A stretch of DNA of 64,000 bases from Gammaproteobacteria bacterium (lineage in GTDB: Bacteria > Pseudomonadota > Gammaproteobacteria > JACKNK01). Under the pieces are notes generated by a model that saw only the letters and a list, made by a program, of their open reading frames with translations, was not told the origin of the DNA and did no database searches. The position numbers and the translations under genes are program-made. The stretch is taken from the NCBI GenBank assembly GCA_024234955.1, contig JACKNK010000006.1, forward strand, positions 186,001-250,000, read 5' to 3'. Positions 7,926 to 19,816 of the stretch are shown here, one piece after another. Each line of letters begins with the position of its first letter. Position 1 is the stretch's first letter.

Positions 7926-8516
7926 ATGGCTTTCGAACTGCCCGCCCTGCCTTACGCCGACGACGCCCTCGCGCCGACCATCTCCGCCGAGACCATCGCC
8001 TTCCACTACGGCAAGCACCACCAGACCTACGTCACCAACCTGAACAACCTGACCAAGGACACCGACATGGCGTCCAAGACCCTGGAAGAGCTGATCTGCT
8101 CGACCACCGGTGGCGTGTTCAACAACGCCGCGCAGGTCTGGAACCACACCTTCTACTGGAACTGCCTGAGCCCGAACGGCGGTGGCGAGCCGAGCGGCGC
8201 GCTGGCCGACGCGATCAACGGTGCCTTCGGCTCCTTCGAGGAGTTCAAGAAGCAGTTCAGCCAGACTGCGATCACCACCTTCGGCTCCGGCTGGGCCTGG
8301 TTGGTCAAGGACAAGGACGGCAACCTGGCGCTGCGCAGCACCAGCAATGCCGCCAACCCGATGACCGCCGGGGAGACCCCGCTGATGACCTGCGACGTCT
8401 GGGAACACGCCTACTACATCGACTACCGCAACGCCCGCCCGGGTTACGTCGAGGCGTTCTGGAAGCTGGTCAACTGGGACTTCGTGGCCGCCAATCTGGC
8501 CGCCGCCGGCAAGTAA
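7926..8516 (+). CDS. sodB: Iron superoxide dismutase
   Basis: 196 aa cytosolic enzyme that dismutates superoxide to oxygen and hydrogen peroxide. Metal ligands are H27, H74, D157 and H161 (DVWEHAYYIDY). FNNAAQVWNHTFYW with Q70 is the signature of the Fe rather than Mn type. GGAG precedes the ATG. A TAATAT hexamer at 7845-7850 is a plausible -10 element. A strong hairpin terminator follows at 8545. Confidence 0.96.
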   Translation: MAFELPALPYADDALAPTISAETIAFHYGKHHQTYVTNLNNLTKDTDMASKTLEELICSTTGGVFNNAAQVWNHTFYWNCLSPNGGGEPSGALADAINGAFGSFEEFKKQFSQTAITTFGSGWAWLVKDKDGNLALRSTSNAANPMTAGETPLMTCDVWEHAYYIDYRNARPGYVEAFWKLVNWDFVAANLAAAGK

Positions 8517-8542
8517 ACCCGCCACCCCAATACACGCGGCAA

Positions 8543-8583
8543 ACAAAAAAGCCCGGGGCGATTCCATCGCCCCGGGCTTTTTC
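8543..8583. terminator. Bidirectional intrinsic terminator after sodB
   Basis: A 12-bp GC-rich stem (8551-8562 with 8566-8577) is flanked by six A on the left and five T on the right, so it can work on both strands. It ends sodB transcription. The 60-nt block 8543-8602 containing it recurs, slightly diverged, at 8838-8897. Confidence 0.9.
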
Positions 8584-8601
8584 ATGCGCATCAGATATGC
8601 A

Positions 8602-8681
8602 GCGAGGTAGGGCGGAACCCGAAGGGCTTCCGCCACCGGCGCGGACATGGCGGAAGCCCTTCGGGTTCCGCCCTACCTCGC
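8602..8681. repeat. Long perfect palindrome with 34-bp arms (REP-like)
   Basis: Arm 8602-8635 is exactly complementary to 8648-8681, with a 12-base loop. The core TAGGGCGGAACCCGAAGGG is reminiscent of REP units in other GC-rich gammaproteobacteria but is unrelated to the GTAGGATGTGG family at 16-21 kb. It sits inside a segment bounded by duplicated terminators. Confidence 0.85.
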
Positions 8682-8837
8682 GATCCGACGGGGGGTGGAA
8701 ACGGAAGCGCCGGAGACGGGTTCGCCGCGCCCGTGGACACCATCGCCGCAGACTTCGATGGCCACGATCACGCCCTGCTCGTCCGGGGTCGTCCGGTCCC
8801 GGACGTCAAATCCGTTCCCGCCAATCCGCGAAGAACC

Positions 8838-8897
8838 ACAAAAAAGCTCGGGACGATTCAATCGCCTCGGGCTTTTTCATGCGCATCAGATATGCAG
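8838..8897. terminator. Second, diverged copy of the sodB terminator block
   Basis: It shares nearly all of its 60 bases with 8543-8602, including the trailing TTTTTCATGCGCATCAGA. Most of the differences fall in the stem and partly weaken it. On the minus strand the stem is followed by seven T, so it can terminate the sigma/anti-sigma operon. Confidence 0.7.
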
Positions 8898-8905
8898 GCG
8901 CAAGT

Positions 8906-9667
8906 TCACCCGACCGGCCACCAGGGCGACTGATACAGCACCGGCCCGGTAGGCAGGCCGGTTGGCGAGCCGCCCGGCGGTTCCTGCGAGATCGCCAACC
9001 CTTTCGCCTCAGCGATCAGGTTCGCAGGCATCTTCAGTTCGGCACTGCCCATCGCCGGCATCAGACCCAGGGAGCGGGGGGCGGTGCCGTCCGCAGGCAG
9101 CATCCACAACTCCATCGCGTGTTGCGTGGTGTCGAACGCCATGTTCTGGCCTGGCACCACCGCACGCATCTTGCCGCTGTCCGGATCGGCCCACAGCACC
9201 CAGACCATCTTCTCGTCGGTTTTGAACCAGGCGCAGTACGCAGGCTGAAAGACCTCCTGCTGTTGTTGCACGATCTGCGGCAGCGTCGTGCCTGTGTTAT
9301 CCACCATCCGGCCAACCAGGACCACACTCAAGGCCAGCGCGGCCACACTGGCGGTCAGAGCCAGGCCGCGCCACCAGAACAGGCTTCGTCGCCATCCCTC
9401 GGAGCCGGCAACCGCCTGCGGGAACAGGCGGGCCAGCAACAGGGCACGCACCTTGGGCGATGGGCGCACTTCCGGTTCCGAGGCATAAAGTTGCGCCAGA
9501 TTGTGTTCCCAGAAACCGATTCGTCGGTCGAATGCGATGTCGCGACGCCGCAACGCATCCGCCCGTTCCCGCGCGTCCGCATCGAGCGTGCCGAGCACGT
9601 ATTCCAGGGCGAGTTCGTTGTCGTCCGGCTCGCCTGGGTCTTTGAAGTCCTGCGCCATGTCGCTCAT
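8906..9667 (-). CDS. Membrane anti-sigma factor (RskA-like)
   Basis: 253 aa from the ATG at 9667, chosen because it overlaps the sigma stop (ATGA, 9664-9667). The cytosolic N-terminal part has the anti-sigma motif ALEYVLGTLDADARERADAL. A single membrane helix (WRGLALTASVAALALSVVLV) follows. The periplasmic RskA domain includes MELWMLPADGTAPRSLGL. It should hold the ECF sigma factor inactive until an envelope or oxidative signal releases it. Confidence 0.9.
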   Translation of the reverse strand: MSDMAQDFKDPGEPDDNELALEYVLGTLDADARERADALRRRDIAFDRRIGFWEHNLAQLYASEPEVRPSPKVRALLLARLFPQAVAGSEGWRRSLFWWRGLALTASVAALALSVVLVGRMVDNTGTTLPQIVQQQQEVFQPAYCAWFKTDEKMVWVLWADPDSGKMRAVVPGQNMAFDTTQHAMELWMLPADGTAPRSLGLMPAMGSAELKMPANLIAEAKGLAISQEPPGGSPTGLPTGPVLYQSPWWPVG

Positions 9668-10239
9668 AACAAGCCCTCCAGGCAATCCTTGAGTGTCTTC
9701 CCGGCACGCCGTATCCAGGTCTTGATGGTGCCGATCGGGCGACTCAGCGCATCGCTCAGTTCACTGTGCGAATAGCCTTCGCAATAGGTGAGGATCAGGC
9801 AATTGCGCTGCGCCAGTTCAATGCCTTCGAGACAGCGCACCAGATCGCGCGTCTCCGCCAGGCTGGACAGCCCCTGCATCTGCTCGTGGCCGATTTCGTC
9901 GATCTCGTCGAAACCGGCCTCGCGTCGCTCATCGAGCGAATCCTCACCCCGATCGCGGCGCAGCATGTCCAGGGCCCGATAGCGGGCGATGCTGATCAGC
10001 CAGGTGATCGGCTGGCCGCGATCCTCGCGATACTCCCCCGCGTTCTGCCAGATCTTCACGTAGGCCTCCTGCAGCGCCTCTTCGGCCCAGTCCCGACGTT
10101 TCATCAGGCGCAGGAGAATTCCGTACAGACGCCCAGACGTGGCGTCATAAAGTCGCTCAAAGGCCCTTCGATCGCCCAGCGCGCATCGTGCCAGCCAGTC
10201 GCGCAACTCGGCGGGCTGCGCTTTTACATCGGTACTCAT
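9664..10239 (-). CDS. ECF RNA polymerase sigma factor
   Basis: 191 aa. Region 2 is seen in AFERLYDATSGRLYGILLRL and WAEEALQEAYVKIWQNA, and region 4 in NCLILTYCEGYSHSELSDAL plus IGTIKTWIRRAGKTLKDCL. There is no region 3 and no extra domain. The pairing with an RskA-like anti-sigma places it near the SigK-type ECF group, but the subgroup is an inference. The upstream 10240-10416 gap is shared with divergent clpX and probably holds its promoter; I could not define one with certainty. Confidence 0.93.
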   Translation of the reverse strand: MSTDVKAQPAELRDWLARCALGDRRAFERLYDATSGRLYGILLRLMKRRDWAEEALQEAYVKIWQNAGEYREDRGQPITWLISIARYRALDMLRRDRGEDSLDERREAGFDEIDEIGHEQMQGLSSLAETRDLVRCLEGIELAQRNCLILTYCEGYSHSELSDALSRPIGTIKTWIRRAGKTLKDCLEGLL

Positions 10240-10416
10240 TGGCGATTCCTCGATGGGGTGATGATGTCTCTCCGCACTTTAGCGGCGCCCTGAGTCTCTA
10301 CGGCCAAACAAGACATCCGGATTCACCCGGTCTTGGTAGGGGCAAACGCATAATGCCGCGTTTCCGAAAGCGCAGCGTCGGACTATGCTCGCGGAACGGG
10401 CTATGGGACGGTGGAC

Positions 10417-11712
10417 ATGAGTGACGTAGACAACGAAGACAAACCGCTTTACTGCTCCTTCTGCGGCAAAAGCCAGCACGAGGTGCGCAAGCTCATTGCC
10501 GGACCGTCGGTATACATCTGCGACGAGTGCGTGGATCTGTGCAACGAGATCATCACCGAGGAACTCGGCGCGACGGCAGAGGTGGATGACAGCGAGCTGC
10601 CGACCCCGCACCGCATCCGCGAGATTCTCGACGACTACGTGATCGATCAGGTCGGCGCCAAGAAGATCCTCGCGGTCGCCGTCTACAACCACTACAAGCG
10701 CCTGCGCAACAAGCCCTCCGGTCGCAGCAAGGAGGATGAGGTCGAGCTATCCAAGAGCAACGTGCTGATCATCGGCCCGACCGGCTCCGGCAAGACCCTG
10801 CTCGCCGAAACCCTGGCGCGGCTGCTCGACGTGCCCTTTGCGATGGCCGATGCCACCACCCTGACCGAAGCCGGCTACGTCGGCGAAGACGTCGAGAACA
10901 TTATCCAGAAGCTGTTGCAGGCGGCGGAATACGATGTCGAACGCGCCCAGCACGGCATCGTCTACATCGACGAAATCGACAAGATCACGCGCAAGTCCGA
11001 GAACGTCTCCATCACCCGGGACGTGTCCGGCGAGGGCGTGCAGCAGGCCCTGTTGAAGCTGATCGAAGGCACGGTGGCGTCGATTCCGCCCCAGGGTGGC
11101 CGCAAGCATCCGCAACAGGAATTCCTGCAGGTCGATACCCGCAACATCCTGTTCATCTGCGGCGGCGCCTTTGATGGCCTGGACAAGGTCATCCGCCAGC
11201 GTTCCGAATCCGGCGGCATCGGCTTCTCGGCGGAGGTCAAAAGCAAGGACGGCAAAAAGAACCTGTCGCAGATTCTTGCCGCCGTCGAACCCGAAGACCT
11301 GATCCACTACGGCCTTATTCCGGAATTCATCGGTCGCCTGCCGGTGGTCGCCACCGTCGAGGAACTCGATGAGAAGGCACTGATCCGCATCCTCACCGAA
11401 CCCAAGAACGCGCTCACCAAGCAATATCAGAAGCTGTTCCGCATGGAAGGCGCGACCCTGGAATTCAGCGCCGAGGCACTCACCGCGATCGCGATCAAGG
11501 CCATGAAGCGCAAGACCGGCGCACGCGGCCTGCGCACCATCCTCGAACAGATCCTGCTCGACACCATGTACGACCTGCCGACCCTGAACGACGTCAGCAA
11601 GGTGGTCGTGGACGAAAGTGCAGTGACCGGGGATTCCGCGCCGTTGATCCTGTTTGAAGGCGGTGAATCCAAGGACAAGCCGGCGAAGCGCAAACCCCGA
11701 AGCACCGGCTGA
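10417..11712 (+). CDS. clpX: ATP-dependent Clp protease ATP-binding subunit ClpX
   Basis: 431 aa from ATG 10417; a GTG six bases upstream is a less likely start. The N-terminal zinc-binding domain has CSFC and CDEC. The AAA+ core shows Walker A GPTGSGKT, Walker B IVYIDEIDKI, the RKHPQQEF region, and sensor 2 in TGARGLRTI. It unfolds proteins for ClpP. Unusually, no clpP or tig is upstream; the neighbour is a divergent ECF sigma gene. Confidence 0.96.
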   Translation: MSDVDNEDKPLYCSFCGKSQHEVRKLIAGPSVYICDECVDLCNEIITEELGATAEVDDSELPTPHRIREILDDYVIDQVGAKKILAVAVYNHYKRLRNKPSGRSKEDEVELSKSNVLIIGPTGSGKTLLAETLARLLDVPFAMADATTLTEAGYVGEDVENIIQKLLQAAEYDVERAQHGIVYIDEIDKITRKSENVSITRDVSGEGVQQALLKLIEGTVASIPPQGGRKHPQQEFLQVDTRNILFICGGAFDGLDKVIRQRSESGGIGFSAEVKSKDGKKNLSQILAAVEPEDLIHYGLIPEFIGRLPVVATVEELDEKALIRILTEPKNALTKQYQKLFRMEGATLEFSAEALTAIAIKAMKRKTGARGLRTILEQILLDTMYDLPTLNDVSKVVVDESAVTGDSAPLILFEGGESKDKPAKRKPRSTG

Positions 11713-11760
11713 GGCCGACTTATCGTTGCATCCCTTACCCGACAAGGAGGTCCCATTCCC

Positions 11761-11901
11761 ATGAAACCCATCGTCACTGCCCTGTTTCTCCTCCTGGCCA
11801 GCAGCACAGTCCTTGCGCACGGCGGCGGCTGTCTCAAGTCCTCGCCTGCCGGGGAGTGTTGCCACACCGACCACAGCACCGGGATCGTCCACTGTCACTG
11901 A
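11761..11901 (+). CDS. Tiny secreted Cys/His-rich peptide
   Basis: 46 aa. A strong AAGGAGG site at 11744-11750 precedes the ATG. Residues 1-19 form a signal peptide (TALFLLLASSTVLA). The mature 27-residue part is HGGGCLKSSPAGECCHTDHS followed by TGIVHCH. It has four cysteines and five histidines, and the HTDHSTGIVHCH end resembles the His-rich motif of small YHYH/HxH-type secreted peptides. It follows clpX by 48 bases. Metal binding in the periplasm is a reasonable guess, unproven. Confidence 0.7.
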   Translation: MKPIVTALFLLLASSTVLAHGGGCLKSSPAGECCHTDHSTGIVHCH

Positions 11902-11956
11902 CGCCCGAACCTGTGGGCCTGGCGGGCTTCGATCTGCCAGGCCCCAAGTTCTGCGG

Positions 11957-12481
11957 CTACCCGGGCTGAGTCAGCACTTCCACCGTATCGCCGACCCGCA
12001 GCACGCCACCGCGTATCACCCGCAGACCGACGCCGCCCGCACCCTTGAGCGCCTTGGCGCTCCCGGGACGAGCCACCCGATCCAGGTAAGCACAGGGTGG
12101 GCGCAGTTTATGGAAGGCGAATTGCACCTCGCCGATCTTCAGCACATGGCGTCGCAAGGCCTCCAGCGCGATACCGCTCACCACCAGATTGCGGCGATGC
12201 GCCCCATTCGATAAGGGCACGCCGGAGCGTTGCTCCGCCTGACGCAGTGCCTCGGCGGAAACCAGGGTCACTTCGCAGCCGTCGGTCAAACGCCAATGCC
12301 CCTTGCCATCGGCGTATCGGTCGCCTTCCAGACCGCGCCCGACGATTGCCTCGATCTCGGACACGGCACGCATGTCTGCGCCGGAGTCGTTAGCGATATG
12401 TATTGCCTCCAGGCGTCCCTGCAGTTGTTCGGATCGCCACTCGGAGAGCCAGGCAAACAGTTGGCTTCGGCGCTCGCTCAT
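11957..12481 (-). CDS. MOSC-domain protein
   Basis: 174 aa, starting at ATG 12481, which overlaps the rsmJ stop. The MOSC beta-barrel is seen in GRGLEGDRYADGKGH, EVTLVSAEAL, NLVVSGIALEAL and the closing GDTVEV. C in LRPPCAYLDR is the conserved MOSC cysteine, expected to contact a molybdenum cofactor-like group or persulfide sulfur. It is a stand-alone MOSC protein like the YiiM group. Biological substrate unknown. Confidence 0.88.
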   Translation of the reverse strand: MSERRSQLFAWLSEWRSEQLQGRLEAIHIANDSGADMRAVSEIEAIVGRGLEGDRYADGKGHWRLTDGCEVTLVSAEALRQAEQRSGVPLSNGAHRRNLVVSGIALEALRRHVLKIGEVQFAFHKLRPPCAYLDRVARPGSAKALKGAGGVGLRVIRGGVLRVGDTVEVLTQPG

Positions 12482-13239
12482 GGGCACAGATACAGATCGT
12501 AACGGGTGTTCTTGCTCTCGATACTGGCGCCGGGGCGCGCCCCGGCGAGGAATTCCGCCCCCTTCGGTCGCTTCACCACAACCCGCTTACGGGCCACTTC
12601 CCGTGCAACCCTGAGCAGTTCCCCGGCGTCCGTATCCGGACCGACCAGCCTGTGGAAGGCACGCATCTCCTTCTTCACCAGCGCAGTCTTGTCGCGTGTC
12701 GGATACATCGGGTCGAGATAGACCACATCGGCCTGAGGCAAGGCGCGCAGACATTCCTCAGCCGGGCCGAACTGCAGCGTCATACGGGCGACGATGGGCG
12801 CCACCTCCGCATCCAGCGCGGCACGCTGCAGCCCGTCGGCGAGCAGTGCGGCGATCGCCGGCTGACGCTCGATCAGGGTGACCTCGCAACCCAGGGATGC
12901 CAGCACGAAGGCGTCTCGTGCGAGTCCCGCCGTGGCATCGATGACGCTGGGGCTGGCCCCGGATTTCAGGCCCACCGCCCGCGCCAGCGGCTGACCCCGC
13001 CCGCCACCGAAGCGACGGCGATGCGCGGCCTTGCCCTCGACCAGATCGACGAAGATCGGTCCCGGCGCGTCCTCCCCGAACTGACGCAGTTCCAGCCGTT
13101 GATCGGTCAGCACCAACTGGAACGGGGAATCACTGTGCGCATCGGTGTATTCCAGTCCGAACTGAGCGGCCAACGCCTGCGCCGTGTCGCGGCGCGATTC
13201 CGTCTCGCACCGAAGGCCGGGAACGGGCGATGCGGTCAC
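12478..13239 (-). CDS. rsmJ: 16S rRNA (guanine1516-N2)-methyltransferase
   Basis: 253 aa SAM-dependent enzyme modifying G1516 of 16S rRNA. VDLVEGKAAHRRRFGGGRGQ, the SAM motif DATAGLARDAFVLASLG and the catalytic LDPMYP motif are characteristic. It overlaps bioC upstream and the MOSC gene downstream by four bases each, making a three-gene coupled operon. Confidence 0.94.
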   Translation of the reverse strand: MTASPVPGLRCETESRRDTAQALAAQFGLEYTDAHSDSPFQLVLTDQRLELRQFGEDAPGPIFVDLVEGKAAHRRRFGGGRGQPLARAVGLKSGASPSVIDATAGLARDAFVLASLGCEVTLIERQPAIAALLADGLQRAALDAEVAPIVARMTLQFGPAEECLRALPQADVVYLDPMYPTRDKTALVKKEMRAFHRLVGPDTDAGELLRVAREVARKRVVVKRPKGAEFLAGARPGASIESKNTRYDLYLCP

Positions 13240-14105
13240 GAACGGCGCAGGCCCGCGATCGACACCGCGACGCTGCCATCGTCCCGTTTCAGGGCGGTGC
13301 CTTCGGGCGGCGCCCAGGCATGTCCGTAGACGATTTCGTAAGTGGCAGGCAACGCAGCCTCGACGCGGAAGCGCTCGTAAGCCTCGGCCAGCGCACGCAA
13401 GCGATCCCGACCGGTCAGGCCGCTGCGCCCTGAGCCGGTCACGGTCTGCGCGCCGATGGTCTTGAGATCCCGCATCACCGCGTCTGCGGTGTCGTAGGTG
13501 AGGGTGAAACGTTCCACGTCCATGACCGGCTCGGCCATCTGGGCGTGTACCAGAGCGTCGCCAATATCGTGCATATCGACAAACTCGTTGACGTGCGCGA
13601 AGCCATCCACTTCGCTCCAGGCGGCACGCAATTCCTTCAGGGTGTCCGGGCCGAAGGTGGTGAACATCAGCAGCCCGCCGGGCTTGAGCACGCGACGGAA
13701 CTCACGAAAGGTCGCACCCAGATCGGCACACCATTGCAGACTCAGGTTCGAATAGATCAGGTCCACGCTGCCGGTGGCGAACGGCAGATGATCGGCATCG
13801 CCACACACGCAATGCAGCTTGCGCAACGGATTCGGCCAGCGCGGGGCCTTGCCGCGAGCGATCTGCAACATGCGCTCGGCCAGATCCACCGCGATCACCC
13901 GCGCCTTTGGGTAACGCTGCATCAGAAGCCGGCTTCCGGTCCCCGGTCCCGCGCCGATGTCCAGGATCACCGCCGGTTGCAGACGCACATAATCCAGCCG
14001 TTCGATGACCCGGGATTCGACTTCGCGATGCAGCACCGCCGCTGCCTCGTAATCCGGCGCCGCACGGTTGAAGCGCTGCCGAATCCGGCGCTTGAGATCA
14101 GCCAT
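13236..14105 (-). CDS. bioC: Malonyl-ACP O-methyltransferase (biotin synthesis)
   Basis: 289 aa from ATG 14105, which has GGGAGG eight bases upstream. The enzyme methylates malonyl-ACP to start pimeloyl synthesis. Visible features are RQRFNRAAPDYEAAAVLHRE, motif I LDIGAGPGTGSRLL, and NLSLQWCADLGATFREFRRV with the BioC-typical 'SNL.lQW' element. No other bio genes are nearby, so the assignment to biotin rests on the protein alone. It heads the bioC-rsmJ-MOSC operon. Confidence 0.9.
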   Translation of the reverse strand: MADLKRRIRQRFNRAAPDYEAAAVLHREVESRVIERLDYVRLQPAVILDIGAGPGTGSRLLMQRYPKARVIAVDLAERMLQIARGKAPRWPNPLRKLHCVCGDADHLPFATGSVDLIYSNLSLQWCADLGATFREFRRVLKPGGLLMFTTFGPDTLKELRAAWSEVDGFAHVNEFVDMHDIGDALVHAQMAEPVMDVERFTLTYDTADAVMRDLKTIGAQTVTGSGRSGLTGRDRLRALAEAYERFRVEAALPATYEIVYGHAWAPPEGTALKRDDGSVAVSIAGLRRS

Positions 14106-14160
14106 CACCACGCCTCCCGTAGGCGCGGCGTCAGCCACGAACGGCGCCGGGGATGTCTAT

Positions 14161-14192
14161 TCGCGCCGATCGCGGCTGAAGCCGCTCCTACA
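14161..14192. repeat. Single REP-like element (TAGGAGCGGCTTCAGCCGCGA type)
   Basis: Read on the minus strand, TAGGAGCGGCTTCAGCCGCG forms a stem GCGGCT-TC-AGCCGC. Similar units are widespread in gammaproteobacterial intergenic DNA. It lies between bioC and the RNA methyltransferase gene and could be a transcription attenuator. This is the only copy seen here and a different family from the 36-bp units at 16-21 kb. Confidence 0.65.
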
Positions 14193-14217
14193 AAGCGAGG
14201 AACGCCAAACGGATACA

Positions 14218-15468
14218 TCACACCCGCTCGATCACCGCGCCGAAGAAGCCGTCGGTGTGATGCACGGCGGGGGAGAGTTGCAGGTAATCGCCCAGCTCCG
14301 GCAATGCCACGCGATTGGTATCCAGCGCCTCGGACGCCGGCACCAGCCGATAGTCCGGATGCGAGGCCAGGAAGCCCTGAACGATGTCCTGATTCTCCTC
14401 CCGCAACAGACTGCAGGTCGCATAGACCAATCTTCCACCCGGCTTCAGCAGTTTGGCGGCGGCGTCGAGAATCGACGCCTGCTTGAGGTTCAGTTCCGCC
14501 ACCGAGTCATCCGATTGCCGCCATTTCAGATCCGGGTTCCGACGCAGCGTGCCGCTACCGGTGCAGGGGGCATCGACCAATACCCGATCGATCTTGTTGG
14601 CCAGGCGCTTGACCTTGTTGTCGTGCTCCGACGAGATCAGGCGCGGCTCGACATTGGACAAACCGGATCGCTTCAAGCGCGGCGCGATCCGTTTCAAACG
14701 GGCTTCTGCGACATCCATCGCGTAGATGCGGCCCTTGGAGGCCATCATTGCGCCCAGTTCCAGGGTCTTGCCGCCAGCCCCGGCGCAGAAATCCACCACC
14801 AGCTGATTGCGCTTGGGATTGAGCAGGAAACCCAGCAACTGGCTGCCTTCGTCCTGCACCTCGAAGTCGCCTGCCGCAAACAGCGGGCTGCGATTGACCG
14901 CCGGCTTGCCGACCACGCGGATACCGATCGGGGAATAGGGCGTCGCGGTCGCCTCGATGCCTTCCTCCGCCAACGCCGCCAGCAAAGGTTCGCGCTTAGT
15001 CTTCAGGGTGTTGACACGCAGATCGAGCGGCGCGGCATTCTGCATCGACCGCCCCAGGCTCAGGGCTTCGGCCTCGCCGCGTTGTTCGACCAGCCGGTGC
15101 CACAGCCAATCCGGCAATTCCGCCTGCACCGCCGGCGGTTGATCGTCCAGCTTGCGGGCTTTGAGGGTTTTCACCCAGGCCGTTTCCGCGTCGGAAAGCT
15201 GATCGCCGAATTCCTTGAGTCCGTGACCCTGCACCCGTGACAACCAGGCAATCAGCAACTGGCGCGACGTGCCGTTGTCGGTCAAGGCGTCCAGCAGCCG
15301 CTTGCGACGCAGCACGCCATACACCGATTCGGCGATGAACGCCCGGTCCCGACCCCCGTGCTCACGATGGGCACGGAATCGCCCCGACAACACCGCGTCG
15401 GCGGGGTGATCGAAGCGCAGCACTTCGTCGAGAGTGGCGATGGTCGGGTTCAGATTGGGCAGGGGCAT
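14218..15468 (-). CDS. RsmB/NOP-family rRNA cytosine-C5 methyltransferase
   Basis: 416 aa. It transfers methyl to C5 of a cytosine in rRNA. The N-terminal part resembles an NusB-like RNA-binding region (RDRAFIAESVYGVLRRKR). The methyltransferase has DFCAGAGGKTLELGAMM, the catalytic loop DAPCTGSGTLRRNPDLKW and ATCSLLREEN, with the two family cysteines. It may be the 967 enzyme RsmB or a paralogue; without fmt or def nearby I leave the symbol blank. Confidence 0.9.
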   Translation of the reverse strand: MPLPNLNPTIATLDEVLRFDHPADAVLSGRFRAHREHGGRDRAFIAESVYGVLRRKRLLDALTDNGTSRQLLIAWLSRVQGHGLKEFGDQLSDAETAWVKTLKARKLDDQPPAVQAELPDWLWHRLVEQRGEAEALSLGRSMQNAAPLDLRVNTLKTKREPLLAALAEEGIEATATPYSPIGIRVVGKPAVNRSPLFAAGDFEVQDEGSQLLGFLLNPKRNQLVVDFCAGAGGKTLELGAMMASKGRIYAMDVAEARLKRIAPRLKRSGLSNVEPRLISSEHDNKVKRLANKIDRVLVDAPCTGSGTLRRNPDLKWRQSDDSVAELNLKQASILDAAAKLLKPGGRLVYATCSLLREENQDIVQGFLASHPDYRLVPASEALDTNRVALPELGDYLQLSPAVHHTDGFFGAVIERV

Positions 15469-15618
15469 GGCGGGTCACGGGTGAAAAACGCGCCATTCTA
15501 GCCCGACCCGGACAACGCGGCGTCGTTGGATTGGGCCCGGTAACCGTCATGGCAACGCATCACCCTACCTTGCTACCTCGCTTTGTTGCCCCGCTAAAGT
15601 GCGATGAACCAAAAAAAA

Positions 15619-15636
15619 CGCGGCCATCAGGCCGCG
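15619..15636. terminator. Bidirectional terminator downstream of yegP
   Basis: CGCGGCC-ATCA-GGCCGCG hairpin with eight A before it and five T after it. On the minus strand it ends the yegP transcript. Confidence 0.88.
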
Positions 15637-15664
15637 TTTTTGACGCTGATCGAAGCGGGGTGAT

Positions 15665-16000
15665 TCAAGACTCCGCATCCACCGTCTTGGCGCCCACCGC
15701 AGCCCGTGCGATCGAGGCAATCCCGTTGTCGCGGGACGCGGCGGAGGCATACATCTGACTCTGTCCGATGACCTGATGATTCGCCGCCTTCAGCACGAAG
15801 TAGGGTTTTCCGGAAGCCGAATCCTTTTTCTCGAAGCGGGACGCATCTTCGCAATTCTTGGTGACCGACTCGGTCCCGTTCACGCACGCGGCCTTGGACT
15901 TGTATCCCTGCCCGGTCAGCACGATCTCGCCATTGCTGGCCTTGAGGCGAAAACGGAAGTCGCCAGACTTGTCCTGATAAATCTCGAATTTGCCTGCCAT
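15665..16000 (-). CDS. YegP-family protein (two DUF1508 repeats)
   Basis: 111 aa from ATG 16000, preceded by GGAGAGC. Two DUF1508 repeats are visible: residues about 1-50 (KFEIYQDKSGDFRFRLKASN, then GEIVLTGQGYKSKAACVNGT) and about 55-105 (YFVLKAANHQVIGQSQMYAS). The family is small, soluble and of unknown function, sometimes linked to stress. Gene is monocistronic with its own terminator. Confidence 0.92.
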   Translation of the reverse strand: MAGKFEIYQDKSGDFRFRLKASNGEIVLTGQGYKSKAACVNGTESVTKNCEDASRFEKKDSASGKPYFVLKAANHQVIGQSQMYASAASRDNGIASIARAAVGAKTVDAES

Positions 16001-16351
16001 TGAATAGCTCTCCAAAACGTAAGTGACTCGGGAACCGTTGAGCCTAGATTCCGTGACACCAAAATCAAGGATTCTTCATTGATTTCATTGCGTTAGTTCA
16101 TGCTTCCTGTCCAGAAGCGCAACGTATTCCGCTTCCCTGTTCGCAAAATCATATCCGTCACCACAGCCGACATGGCCGGCAGCCCTCAAACCCGGACGAC
16201 CTGATTCAGCAAGTAGGATGTGGTGAGTGCAGCGAACCGCATCTGTCGAGAATCAGACCGCCCGCGCGATCGATGCGGTTCGCTCCGCTCACCACATCCT
16301 ACGTAGCGGCTTCGCTACACTCCACCGATCCCCGCAAGGACATGCGCCTCC
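16001..16351. other. Non-coding gap upstream of the restriction-modification gene
   Basis: About 350 bp. The left 200 bp hold the presumed yegP promoter and nothing else I recognise. The right part holds an inverted pair of REP units (16213-16248 and 16267-16302), then a small GTAGC/GCTAC hairpin at 16303-16318 and the start site of the restriction-modification gene. Confidence 0.7.
16213..16302. repeat. REP pair 1 (inverted copies R1 and R2)
   Basis: Copy R1 (plus, 16213-16248) and R2 (minus, 16267-16302) are 36-bp units starting GTAGGATGTGGTGAG and ending CGAACCGCATC plus four to five bases. They face each other as in a BIME. R2 ends 49 bp before the GTG start of the restriction-modification gene. 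Confidence 0.93.

Positions 16352-19816
<3,465 letters not shown>

Larger units (their letters stand above)
8517..8905. other. Non-coding repeat-rich gap between sodB and the anti-sigma gene
   Basis: This 389-bp stretch holds two diverged copies of a terminator-containing block (8543-8602 and 8838-8897) and, between them, a 34-bp perfect palindrome (8602-8681). Bases 8682-8837 have no gene I can recognise; short open frames there have no convincing start site or family resemblance. Confidence 0.7.

Noticed and set aside
8682..8837. Small coding gene between the terminator copies
   Set aside because: Short frames on both strands lack a ribosome site, a plausible start and any family resemblance.
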